A stretch of 64,000 nucleotides of DNA from Syntrophomonas sp. DTU019 (GTDB lineage: Bacteria; Bacillota; Syntrophomonadia; Syntrophomonadales; Syntrophomonadaceae), in NCBI GenBank assembly GCA_913757435.1, contig CAJYDM010000001.1:310001-374000 (forward strand), in the 5' to 3' direction. Positions 16,272 to 23,896 of this stretch are shown here, piece by piece. Each line of letters begins with the position of its first letter. Within the stretch, counting starts at the first letter, position 1. A program made the translations under genes and the position numbers. The notes below the pieces were generated by a model. The model was not told the DNA's origin. It was given only the letters and a program-made list of their open reading frames with translations, and searched no databases.

Positions 16272-17333
16272 TTATGGCTGATAAACGTATCCGCTGCTCT
16301 CCCCGTGAAAATCGAAACTATCCTTTAACCCTTCAGTTACATAGACTTTTTTGTCAACAGTGATAAAAACCGCCTCAACTCCTCCGAATTGCCTGATTAA
16401 GTCCCTCCCCTTCTCCAATCCTAAAATATATACAGCGGTGTCTAATGCATCCGCATCTAAAGAGGAATCAGTTATCAGGGTCACGCTCATCAGATCAGAT
16501 TTGGCCGGATATCCCGTAAACGGGTCCAAAATATGATGATAACGGCGTCCGCTAGCGATGAAATAGCGTTGGTCGTCTCCGGCAGTCACAACTGCCTTGC
16601 TGATTACGTTGACGACTCCAATGTCCCTCCCCTTGTCCATCCCCTCAGGACGGGGATCGCGGATCCCCACTTTCCAGGGAGTACCGTCGGGCTTGCCTCC
16701 CAGAGTAACCACATTACCACCCAAATTGATAAAGGCTGATTGAATGCCATGCCGTTTGTATATTTCAATCACGGCATCACCGGCAAAACCTTTGGCAATG
16801 CCTCCGAGGTCAACCATTTGACCTTGGTTTTTAATCCTGGCGACATTATCATTGATCTCTATGTCCCGGTAATCGATAAGGGGCAGCAATTTATCCAATT
16901 CATCAGGTGAGGGAATATGTTCCCGGTCGCTTCCTATTCCCCATGCTTTTACCAGGGGGCCAACGGTGATGTCAAAGGCTCCGCCACTCATGGCGGACAC
17001 CTGATTGGCTTTGTTTATGATTCGCGTTGTGATCGGGTCAACCTGTATGGCCTTAATTCCGGCATTATTATTAAGCCTGTAAACATCTCCTCGAGAATCA
17101 TTAAATGTCAGCAATTGGTCCAACCTTTCGATCTCATGGGCAGCTTCACCGGCTGCGGCCTGACCGTTTGCCCCATATACCTTTTGAGAGATTACTGTTC
17201 CCATAGCAAAGGAATCGTGCTCAAACGCTTCTGCAGCACCCTGCCTGTCCGAGCCGTAGGCTGTAAATATCAAAACCACGGTGACCATAAACACCATCAA
17301 TGGTGTTAGCAATGTCAAGGGTTTACGCAACAT
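16272..17333 (-). CDS. apbE: FAD:protein FMN transferase (ApbE)
   Basis: A 353-residue ApbE protein that would covalently attach FMN to Ser/Thr in flavinylation motifs of exported proteins. An N-terminal signal or anchor helix (PLTLLTPLMVFMVTVVLIF) places it outside the membrane. Family motifs are FAMGTVISQKVYG, GAFDITVGPLVKAWGIG, VDLGGIAKGFAGDAVIE, AFINLGGNVVTLG and HHILDPFTGYPAKS. The ATG at 17333 is preferred over one at 17408 because it begins the signal sequence and follows a GGGGGGAGAAGGAG site. It heads the operon with NusG_II, EcfT-like and two-component genes. A probable target with a DxxSGAS motif is encoded divergently. Confidence 0.93.
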   Translation of the reverse strand: MLRKPLTLLTPLMVFMVTVVLIFTAYGSDRQGAAEAFEHDSFAMGTVISQKVYGANGQAAAGEAAHEIERLDQLLTFNDSRGDVYRLNNNAGIKAIQVDPITTRIINKANQVSAMSGGAFDITVGPLVKAWGIGSDREHIPSPDELDKLLPLIDYRDIEINDNVARIKNQGQMVDLGGIAKGFAGDAVIEIYKRHGIQSAFINLGGNVVTLGGKPDGTPWKVGIRDPRPEGMDKGRDIGVVNVISKAVVTAGDDQRYFIASGRRYHHILDPFTGYPAKSDLMSVTLITDSSLDADALDTAVYILGLEKGRDLIRQFGGVEAVFITVDKKVYVTEGLKDSFDFHGESSGYVYQP

Positions 17334-17647
17334 CACTCCTTCTCCCCCCTGCAAACGGATAGCTGCGCACTTCTTTACATCAGGCAGCTCCATTATTCTG
17401 TTATACATTTAATCTGGACTATTATAGTCATATATCTGATGCCATTTTAATCTCCAGCAGCCCGGTATTACAACCGGAAGTAAATGCCGGTATTGGTAAG
17501 AGTCAGCTGAATATTACACCATCCTTATTTAATGAACCAGCCTCGGGACAAATGTACCTGAGTTCGGGACATAATTCAGGATTTAAAATATTTCTCAGTA
17601 GTGTAAAACTCAATGTATCATATCAAATTTGATGAGGGGGATATTTA
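17334..17647. promoter_or_regulatory. divergent promoter region with direct repeats
   Basis: This region separates the apbE operon from the flavoprotein operon. TCGGGACA occurs twice on the plus strand, at 17543-17550 and 17564-17571, exactly 21 bp (two helical turns) apart, as expected for a regulator binding one face of the DNA. A 12-bp palindrome ATCAAATTTGAT (17622-17633) lies just before the ribosome binding site of the plus-strand gene. The neighbouring NarL-type regulator is the natural candidate binder, but no binding data exist here. Confidence 0.5.
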
Positions 17648-18355
17648 ATGTCAAAGCTTAAGGTCGTTTCTATGGTGGTTGCCTTAGTGTTGGTTGCAGT
17701 TTTAATTACCGGGTTCATCACCCAGCCCAAGGATTTTACCGTTTACAATGGACAAGCACAAACATCGATTTTCCGTGTCGGCCCCGGTAAAGATGCTAAC
17801 GGCGGACAAATTTACTCAATTAGCACGGTAATGGCTGACGCCACCTTTGACAAAGAAGGCAGAATCATCAGTGTACACTATGACGTATTGGAAGTTCTGT
17901 CTCCTAACGACGCCGAACATGAAGGGGTCCCGGTTTTCTCAGGCTGGCCCGGACAGGCTGGATATTTAACTGCTCCTGGCAGTACCAATGAATTAGCCGC
18001 TGAAGAAGTCAGTCAGTGGCGGACCAAACTGGAACGTGGCGACGAGGCTTACGGTATGAATATATCTGAACAGTATGCAGTATATGAAGAATTATTTAAG
18101 GGCAAAACCGTGGCTGAGGTTGAACAATGGTTCGCCAGAAATACCTCTGATAAGAATGGTCGTCCCTTAAAAGCCGAATCAACCGATCCTGGTGACCAAG
18201 CTAAATATGCTCAGCTCACCGATGCTGAAAAAGAGGCTCTGGCCGATGTAACCTCAGGTGCCAGTGTAAGTCTGAAAGACTCCCATGGCGATTTTATAGG
18301 TGCACTGAAAAAGGCTTATGACAACCGTATAGAGGTTAAAGTCCCGGCTAAATAA
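17648..18355 (+). CDS. exported FMN-binding-type protein with flavinylation motif
   Basis: A 235-residue protein with an N-terminal signal or anchor helix (KVVSMVVALVLVAVLITGFI) and an extracytosolic body. Near the C-terminus DVTSGASVSLKDSHG matches the ApbE target pattern (DxxSGA followed by S or T), so FMN would be linked to the final Ser of SGAS. The region SISTVMADATFDKEGRIISV resembles FMN-binding domains of the RnfG type. It would carry electrons outside the membrane. The gene is divergent from apbE, and the membrane and ferredoxin genes behind it form the same operon. GATGAGGGGG precedes the ATG. Confidence 0.8.
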   Translation: MSKLKVVSMVVALVLVAVLITGFITQPKDFTVYNGQAQTSIFRVGPGKDANGGQIYSISTVMADATFDKEGRIISVHYDVLEVLSPNDAEHEGVPVFSGWPGQAGYLTAPGSTNELAAEEVSQWRTKLERGDEAYGMNISEQYAVYEELFKGKTVAEVEQWFARNTSDKNGRPLKAESTDPGDQAKYAQLTDAEKEALADVTSGASVSLKDSHGDFIGALKKAYDNRIEVKVPAK

Positions 18356-18392
18356 GCAAGTCTCAACACGCATCCACAACTAAAGATTTGAA

Positions 18393-18438
18393 GAGGGTAT
18401 CCCCCACAAATGATTGCATTACGGGATACCCTCATTTT
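18393..18438 (+). terminator. stem-loop after the flavoprotein gene (partial terminator)
   Basis: GAGGGTATCCC (18393-18403) pairs perfectly with GGGATACCCTC (18423-18433), followed by ATTTT. It lies between the flavoprotein gene and the Gx-like gene and could reduce expression of the downstream genes relative to the first. Confidence 0.6.
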
Positions 18439-18478
18439 CGAGAAGGTTGTTGAGGTTCTTTTAGAAAGCAGGCCCAGT

Positions 18479-19039
18479 ATGAACAAGAATAGAAGATATG
18501 CGGTCATCATTATACTGGTTACCAATGCCATATTGATATCTCTGCTGGAAGCTATCATTCCGGTGCCAATACCGGTCCCGGGAGTCAAACTGGGGTTGGC
18601 CAATATCATCACCCTTTTGGGGCTGGTATTTCTTCCGGCCGCAGATGTACTGTTGATTGTTGCAATACGTTGTTTCGTGGTGGCGCTTCTCACCAGAGGG
18701 GTAATGATGCTGGCCTTCAGTGTGAGCGGGGGAATTCTTAGTGCGTTGATAATGATCCTGCTTTATAAAAGATTCTCGCCATATTTCAGCATCAAAGGGA
18801 TCAGCATAGCGGGTGCATTGATCCATAACACCACTCAAATCATGGTAGCCTCGTTGTTACTGGGCCAGTTGCTGGTCTTCTACTACCTCCCCATACTGCT
18901 GCTGTCAGCGCTCGTGACCGGTTATATCACCGGCAGAATCGGAGAGATTGCCATAGGTGAACTGATCAAAAAAGAAGTTTTCGATACTCTATCTATTCCT
19001 GAGGAGAGGAGATTGAAATGGATAAATCAAACCAATTAA
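18479..19039 (+). CDS. Gx transporter family / HepS1-like membrane protein
   Basis: A 186-residue membrane protein with about six hydrophobic helices. The block PVPGVKLGLANIITLLGL is the hallmark of the Gx/heptaprenyl diphosphate synthase component I family, which is structurally related to ECF S-components. The start at 18479 (MNKNRRYAV) is preferred because an upstream ATG at 18410 lies inside a transcription hairpin. The EcfT-like protein encoded in the divergent operon could be its partner. Families like this accompany ApbE and flavinylated proteins in electron-transfer loci and may move flavin or a quinone precursor. The 3' end overlaps the ferredoxin gene by 22 bp. Confidence 0.8.
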   Translation: MNKNRRYAVIIILVTNAILISLLEAIIPVPIPVPGVKLGLANIITLLGLVFLPAADVLLIVAIRCFVVALLTRGVMMLAFSVSGGILSALIMILLYKRFSPYFSIKGISIAGALIHNTTQIMVASLLLGQLLVFYYLPILLLSALVTGYITGRIGEIAIGELIKKEVFDTLSIPEERRLKWINQTN

Positions 19040-19674
19040 ACAAAATCAGCCGCCGCAGCTTATTAAAGATGGGCGCTTTGGCTGCCGGAGCGCTGGCTGT
19101 GGGTGTTTTACCCGGGCAAATTGCCGGGGCGGATCCCGATTCACCCAAATACCCCGAGCAATTAGGCTTTATGTATGACCAAACCAAATGCATCGGCTGC
19201 CGCAAGTGCGCCATTGCCTGTAAGAGTGCCAACAAATGGGAAGAAGGCGCCAAATGGCGTCGTGTCATGAGCGGTGCCCGGCCAGATGTTTATCTGTCCA
19301 TGTCCTGCAACCATTGCGAGAACCCGGTATGCGTTGCGGTATGTCCGGTCAAAGCATATAAAAAGCGCGATAAAGACGGGATCGTTATACATGACAAGGA
19401 GGTATGTGTAGGGTGTAAATATTGCCTCTATGCCTGCCCCTACCATGCTCCTCAGTATAGTGAAGCGACCGGCAGGATTACCAAATGCCATTTCTGCTAT
19501 GAACGCCAGGCTAAAGGCCAAAAACCAGCCTGTATAGAGGCTTGCCCCACTCAGGCGTTGACTTTCGGTAAACTGGTCGATCTACAGAAGACTCCGGGGG
19601 GTGTTGCGCAGATTCAATGGCTGCCGGCTCCTGAGCTGACCAAGCCCTCCCTGGTCATCATTCCGAAACAGTAA
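19018..19674 (+). CDS. TAT-exported 4x[4Fe-4S] ferredoxin (NrfC/DmsB-like)
   Basis: A 218-residue protein with a twin-arginine signal (SRRSLLK plus a hydrophobic stretch). Cysteine groups for four [4Fe-4S] clusters follow: CIGCRKCAIAC, CNHCENPVCVAVCP, CVGCKYCLYACPY and CHFCYERQ...CIEACP. This is the layout of NrfC, PsrB and DmsB electron-transfer subunits, which sit outside the membrane and link an NrfD-type quinone-reacting subunit to a partner. A GAGGAGAGGAG site precedes the start, within the end of the Gx-like gene. No catalytic molybdopterin subunit is encoded nearby, so the flavinylated protein is a likely partner. Confidence 0.92.
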   Translation: MDKSNQLNKISRRSLLKMGALAAGALAVGVLPGQIAGADPDSPKYPEQLGFMYDQTKCIGCRKCAIACKSANKWEEGAKWRRVMSGARPDVYLSMSCNHCENPVCVAVCPVKAYKKRDKDGIVIHDKEVCVGCKYCLYACPYHAPQYSEATGRITKCHFCYERQAKGQKPACIEACPTQALTFGKLVDLQKTPGGVAQIQWLPAPELTKPSLVIIPKQ

Positions 19675-19689
19675 GGAGGTACTGAGCAA

Positions 19690-20628
19690 ATGGATATATA
19701 CTGGCATTGGTTAGTGGTTATATACCTATTTTTGGGGGGCCTGGGGGCAGGTGCTTACCTGACTTCGTTTGCCGCCGAGATGGGCTGGCTTGGGGAGAAT
19801 TCCAGCCTTAGACGGGTCGGATACTATATTGGCGGACCTATAGTAGGAATCGGCACCTTATTATTGGTTTTCGATCTGGGGCAGGGGTTTTATAAGCCCT
19901 GGCTGTTGTGGAGACTGGTAACCAATCTTAATTCGGTCATGACCTGGGGAACCATAATTCTGGCGGTATTTATCGCAGTAGGCATGTTGAAAGGCTTCTT
20001 AACCTTTATCAACAGGCCTGTTCCCAGTGTGGTAACGTGGTCTGGAGTGGTACTGGCTATAGCCACCGCCGGTTATACCGGGTTTCTGATTTCAGTGATC
20101 GGCGCTATTCCCTTCTGGGATTCAGCTATAATACCAGTGATATTTTTTATCTCGGCGTTATCTACTGGTCTATCGATTACAGTGCTTTTGAGTTCCATTA
20201 TTGAAAAAGCATCATCAGAAAATAAAGGCCGGGAGGATTTGACCCATATCATCCTGATTGCTGCAGAATTGGTCGCGGTGGTAGCTTTTGTTGGAATCAT
20301 GGCTTCAGGAGTCAATGGCTTAGTAGCCCAGAAATCTGCAATCTTGCTTATTAACGGAAAATATGCGCTTTATTTCTGGGGCATATTTATCGGGTTGGGG
20401 TTAATATTCCCATTGGCAGTATATGCCGTTCAATATCTGCGCCATAGAGCCACAGAAGCAACCGTGGCAGTTGGCGGAAATGCTGATGGCCAAATGGAAG
20501 GACCCAGGCAAAAACAGTCGCTGTTGACCATGATCACCGATTTCTCAGTTCTAATGGGTGGCTTTGCCCTGCGTGCGCTTGTCATTTTCGCGGCTTTGCC
20601 AATATGGGATGGTATTAAGATTGGTTAA
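19690..20628 (+). CDS. NrfD/PsrC-family quinone-interacting membrane subunit
   Basis: A 312-residue membrane protein with about eight to nine helices, beginning with IYWHWLVVIYLFLGGLGAGAYL, the typical NrfD start. Members exchange electrons between a menaquinone pool and an external iron-sulfur subunit such as the one encoded 15 bp upstream. Only the NrfC and NrfD parts of a classical reductase are present. With the flavinylated protein, ApbE and the Gx/EcfT pair, the module looks like a quinol-linked extracytosolic electron outlet or inlet. Direction and substrate are unknown. The operon ends about 80 bp later at a hairpin. Confidence 0.9.
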   Translation: MDIYWHWLVVIYLFLGGLGAGAYLTSFAAEMGWLGENSSLRRVGYYIGGPIVGIGTLLLVFDLGQGFYKPWLLWRLVTNLNSVMTWGTIILAVFIAVGMLKGFLTFINRPVPSVVTWSGVVLAIATAGYTGFLISVIGAIPFWDSAIIPVIFFISALSTGLSITVLLSSIIEKASSENKGREDLTHIILIAAELVAVVAFVGIMASGVNGLVAQKSAILLINGKYALYFWGIFIGLGLIFPLAVYAVQYLRHRATEATVAVGGNADGQMEGPRQKQSLLTMITDFSVLMGGFALRALVIFAALPIWDGIKIG

Positions 20629-20706
20629 CTGAACAACCACGCACATTCAATAAGGGTCGTACAGTATGAGGTTAGAAGCACATCTTTAACCTGTACAAAA
20701 TGCTAC

Positions 20707-20755
20707 AGGGTCCGGCTTGGATAGGTAAGCTCCACGCCGAACCCTCATTTTTTTT
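20707..20755 (+). terminator. terminator of the flavoprotein-NrfD operon
   Basis: AGGGTCCGGC (20707-20716) pairs with GCCGAACCCT (20736-20745) with one mismatch, followed by CA and eight T residues. The 186 bases after it, up to the next start codon, hold no gene and presumably contain the promoter of the enoyl-CoA hydratase gene. Confidence 0.75.
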
Positions 20756-20941
20756 GTGAGACGCTGTTTACAACATTGTACTGCTGGATTTGTGGTCAGA
20801 CACTAAAAAGGATTTGTACTGAGACTGTCGTATATAGGGTAATACTAGGGAAAAACGGCGCCTTATTGAGTGTTGAGGACTAACCGTCTGCGTTGACCAC
20901 CGGCACCTGTTTTGGACTATTATTGGCGGAGGTGAACTACT

Positions 20942-21736
20942 ATGGGTTATCGGGACAAACCGTATAAAAATATCATTCTCACCATAAAAGACCAAATTGC
21001 CATTATTCAATTTAACCGCCCCCAGGCTCTGAATGCCTTAAACCGCGAATTGAGTGACGAACGCAACGAAATACTTGTTGGTATAGCGGATGATCCCGAT
21101 GTTAAAGCAGTAATACTGACCGGCGGAGAAAAGGCGTTTTGCGCCGGCGGAGATTTAGCTGCCTTTTCGAAATTTGGAGTCAATGAGGCCAGGGAACATG
21201 CCGAAAGAATCATGCGGGGGGAAAGACTGCTGTCCAACCTGCCCCAACCGACTATTGCCGCCGTGGCCGGACCGGCCCTGGGCGGAGGAATGGAAATGGT
21301 GCTGATGTGTGATTTGCGAATAGCAGCCGAGAATGCCAAATTCGGCCAGCCAGAGATAAATGTGGGCATCATGCCAGGTGCAGGTGCTACTCAGCGTCTG
21401 GTTCAACACACCTCCATATGCAAAGCCAAAGAATTGATATTATTAGGAGAGATCATCGATGCCCCTACGGCTTTGGATCTGGGGATAATTAACAAAATAG
21501 TCCCGCTGCCTGAGCTTATGGATGCCGCCCAAAAATGGGCCAAAAAGCTTGCTGCCAAGCCCCCGCTGGCCATGCGCATGGCCAAAACGGCCATCAATGC
21601 GGCCTGGAATTGCGATATCGAAACCGGCATGCGGCTGGAGGCAGACGCCTGGGCCATGCTGTATGGAACCCAGGATCAAAAAGAAGGTATGAACGCGTTT
21701 CTGGAAAAACGTAAGCCAGAGTTTAATGGTAGGTAA
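20942..21736 (+). CDS. enoyl-CoA hydratase/isomerase (crotonase family)
   Basis: A 264-residue crotonase of normal length, expected to hydrate trans-2-enoyl-CoA to 3-hydroxyacyl-CoA. The oxyanion-hole region CAGGDLAAF and both catalytic glutamates are present, one in ALGGGMEM and one in FGQPEINVGIMPGAGATQRL. A GGAGGTG site precedes the ATG. It stands alone between two terminators. It complements the distant acyl-CoA dehydrogenase in beta-oxidation or butyrate metabolism. The precise acyl-CoA substrate cannot be inferred. Confidence 0.92.
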   Translation: MGYRDKPYKNIILTIKDQIAIIQFNRPQALNALNRELSDERNEILVGIADDPDVKAVILTGGEKAFCAGGDLAAFSKFGVNEAREHAERIMRGERLLSNLPQPTIAAVAGPALGGGMEMVLMCDLRIAAENAKFGQPEINVGIMPGAGATQRLVQHTSICKAKELILLGEIIDAPTALDLGIINKIVPLPELMDAAQKWAKKLAAKPPLAMRMAKTAINAAWNCDIETGMRLEADAWAMLYGTQDQKEGMNAFLEKRKPEFNGR

Positions 21737-21810
21737 GTCACTTTCCTTTTGCCCATTTATATACTTCCACCAAGATTCTGAGCAACTATGTGCTACCCGA
21801 GAGTGGAACA

Positions 21811-21837
21811 AAAAAGACCCTGAGGGGTCTTTTTTTG
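21811..21837 (+). terminator. terminator of enoyl-CoA hydratase gene
   Basis: AAAAAGACCC (21811-21820) pairs with GGGTCTTTTT (from 21825), followed by further T residues. A strong intrinsic terminator about 75 bp after the stop codon. Confidence 0.85.
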
Positions 21838-21948
21838 TAGCTATATTATTACTAGGAGGCTCTCCATCCGGGGTTTATTACTGTAGGCATCAGACAGCAG
21901 GCTTTGCCTGCGTTTGGAGTCTGTGTGTGAACTAGGTTTCAAAAGCCA

Positions 21949-21971
21949 GAACCGTCCCCGTGTTTAACGGG
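21949..21971. repeat. small hairpin resembling REP-type repeat end
   Basis: GAACCGTCCCCGT is followed by GTTTA and ACGGGG, so CCCCGT can pair with ACGGGG over a 5-nt loop. Short GTCCCC-ended palindromes of this kind resemble REP elements of related Firmicutes. It lies at the 3' end of the minus-strand CbiT-like gene and could also serve as its transcript end. The call is tentative. Confidence 0.35.
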
Positions 21972-21976
21972 GTTGA

Positions 21977-22876
21977 CTATTGTCCTTTGCTGCTTCTTGC
22001 GGAGATTATCCAGGGGGATGGGAAGGGTTCCATCATCCTCTTGCTGTTTACCCGCGTTACCTCCACGCGAATGGCTTCGGTCCGCTCTAGACCGTTTTCC
22101 TTGAACAATGTCGGCAGCGAGGTCAAGACCTCGAAATCCAGGGTATAGATGACAAAATTCATAGCCGGGTTGACAGCCAGCAGACTTTTAATCTCGTCGC
22201 CGATCCTGGGTGACCCTACTATAAAGGCGATGTCCGGCACGGGCAGTTCATCCAAAATGTTATTATCCAAAGACTCCACGATGATAACATTATTGAGTCC
22301 GAATTTATCCACGTTACACTGCATGGTAGTCCGATCCTTGCGATCATATTCCACTGCAATCACACTGCCCTCGGCGGCCAAGATGGCGGCCTCCACCGCG
22401 ATGCTCTCCCCGGAGATGATGCATATGTTATCCTGATCCCCCAGGTTGAGCTTGTTCATTATGATAGCCCGCACTTCCCGGCATACATAATGGACTGAGC
22501 CCGGAGAAAAACGGCTGTTTTCCATTCCGATGTGAGTATTGGTGGCGGCATGGGGATTTAAAATCAACATAGCCGCAGAATAATTGATGCCGCGATGGAT
22601 CATGTCTGAGACTCTGTCGTGTTTGATCGGCCCGATTGGTTCGGACCCCTCATTGTACCATACTTCGCAGTCTCCCAGTTCGGCATTCCACATATCGTAG
22701 AATATTTCCGGGTGCCCGGCATCTACAAACACCAGGACGGCCCGATTGAACATAATGGTCGGAATCAGGTTTTTGTTCTTCCCGGTCATATCCAGCATCT
22801 TTAGTTTTGCCAGGTTGATATCAACGTTTTCCGAGAAATAATGCAGCCAGGACAAGATCATCTCATTGCTAAACAT
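21977..22876 (-). CDS. CbiT/CobL-like Rossmann protein with altered SAM motif
   Basis: A 299-residue protein. Its middle (IISGESIAVEAAILAAEGSV, then IAVEYDRKDRT and KFGLNNVIIVES) follows the layout of CbiT/CobL precorrin decarboxylating methyltransferases, but the glycine-rich SAM loop (D.GaGtG) is replaced by ISGES. The GPIKHDRVSDMI segment matches the substrate-side motif position before the fold. The ATG at 22876 is chosen because GGAGGAG lies just before it; a TTG at 22894 is an alternative. It is the fifth gene of the T-box-controlled oxidoreductase operon, 63-80 bp after the beta subunit gene. Methyltransferase activity is doubtful, and its true function is unknown. Confidence 0.6.
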   Translation of the reverse strand: MFSNEMILSWLHYFSENVDINLAKLKMLDMTGKNKNLIPTIMFNRAVLVFVDAGHPEIFYDMWNAELGDCEVWYNEGSEPIGPIKHDRVSDMIHRGINYSAAMLILNPHAATNTHIGMENSRFSPGSVHYVCREVRAIIMNKLNLGDQDNICIISGESIAVEAAILAAEGSVIAVEYDRKDRTTMQCNVDKFGLNNVIIVESLDNNILDELPVPDIAFIVGSPRIGDEIKSLLAVNPAMNFVIYTLDFEVLTSLPTLFKENGLERTEAIRVEVTRVNSKRMMEPFPSPWIISARSSKGQ

Positions 22877-22957
22877 GGTCTCCTCCACAGGCAAAACCTC
22901 CTTGTTATCAGGTGCCCTACCTACCTACCGTAATTATACTAGGATTTCCTAATAGAT

Positions 22958-23896
22958 TTAAGCACCACTACGCTCCAAGAGGCGCTCCCATCTCTGATCC
23001 ACATAGGCTTGAGCAGCTTCAATCATCCACTCATTGCCTTGTTCAAACATATGGCGGAACCGGCCCTGAGGGCGCAGGAAGTCCTCCACCGGCAACTTTC
23101 GCTTCGGCATATAGCTCAGATGCCACACCCCTTCCTCAACTTCAAAAAGGGGCCACACGCAGGTATCTACCGCCAACTTTATGATTTCGGCCAGTTTAGC
23201 CATGGGGTAATCCCATCCCCTGGGGCAAGGTGATAATACGTTCATGAAGCAAGGCCCTTCGGTATAGATCGCCTTATAGGCCTTGGTGTGCAAATCCTTA
23301 AAATTGCCCAAAGGGGCAGTTTGAGCCACATAGGGGATATTGTGCGCCACCATAATATCGGTTAAATCCTTTTTTTCCTGTTTTTTGCCCTGATTCTTTG
23401 CTCCTACCGGCGAGGTAGTGGTGCGGGCAAAGCGGGGCGTTGAAGACGAACGCTGAATGCCGGTATTCATGTAGGCTTCGTTGTCGTAACACACATACAC
23501 CATGTCGTGGCCCCGTTCCATAGCCCCAGAAAGTGATTGAAACCCTATATCATACGTTCCGCCGTCACCGCCGAAAGTTATGAATTTCACGGTCCCCTCC
23601 ACCTTGCCACGTCGTTTCAAAGCATTGTAGGCCGCTTCCACTCCTGAACAGGTAGCTGCAGAGTTTTCAAAAGCAGAATGAATAAAACTGTCCATATAAG
23701 CGGTGTAAGGGTACATAAAGGTGGAAACCTCCAGACAGCCGGTGGCATTGGTCACTACAGCCCGGTCCTCTTTGTTGAGGGCCCGCAGCACCCCGGCCAC
23801 AACCACTCCGGCCCCGCATCCGGCACAGAGCCGGTGCCCTCCCGTTAGACGGGGCGGTTTTTCTACTTCCTGTTTCAGATTGTATACCCTTTTCAT
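22958..23896 (-). CDS. porB: 2-oxoacid:ferredoxin oxidoreductase, beta (TPP) subunit
   Basis: A 312-residue thiamine-diphosphate subunit. It has the N-terminal HRLCAGCGAGV cluster-binding cysteines and the TPP/Mg motif GDGGTYDIGFQSLSGA, followed by VCYDNEAYMNTG, all typical of four-subunit pyruvate or 2-oxoacid oxidoreductases. These enzymes convert a 2-oxoacid plus CoA to an acyl-CoA and CO2 with ferredoxin as acceptor, or run in reverse as a synthase. The start overlaps the alpha gene by 4 bp. The isoleucine-type T-box upstream suggests that the substrate may be a branched-chain or 2-oxobutyrate-type acid rather than only pyruvate. Confidence 0.92.
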   Translation of the reverse strand: MKRVYNLKQEVEKPPRLTGGHRLCAGCGAGVVVAGVLRALNKEDRAVVTNATGCLEVSTFMYPYTAYMDSFIHSAFENSAATCSGVEAAYNALKRRGKVEGTVKFITFGGDGGTYDIGFQSLSGAMERGHDMVYVCYDNEAYMNTGIQRSSSTPRFARTTTSPVGAKNQGKKQEKKDLTDIMVAHNIPYVAQTAPLGNFKDLHTKAYKAIYTEGPCFMNVLSPCPRGWDYPMAKLAEIIKLAVDTCVWPLFEVEEGVWHLSYMPKRKLPVEDFLRPQGRFRHMFEQGNEWMIEAAQAYVDQRWERLLERSGA

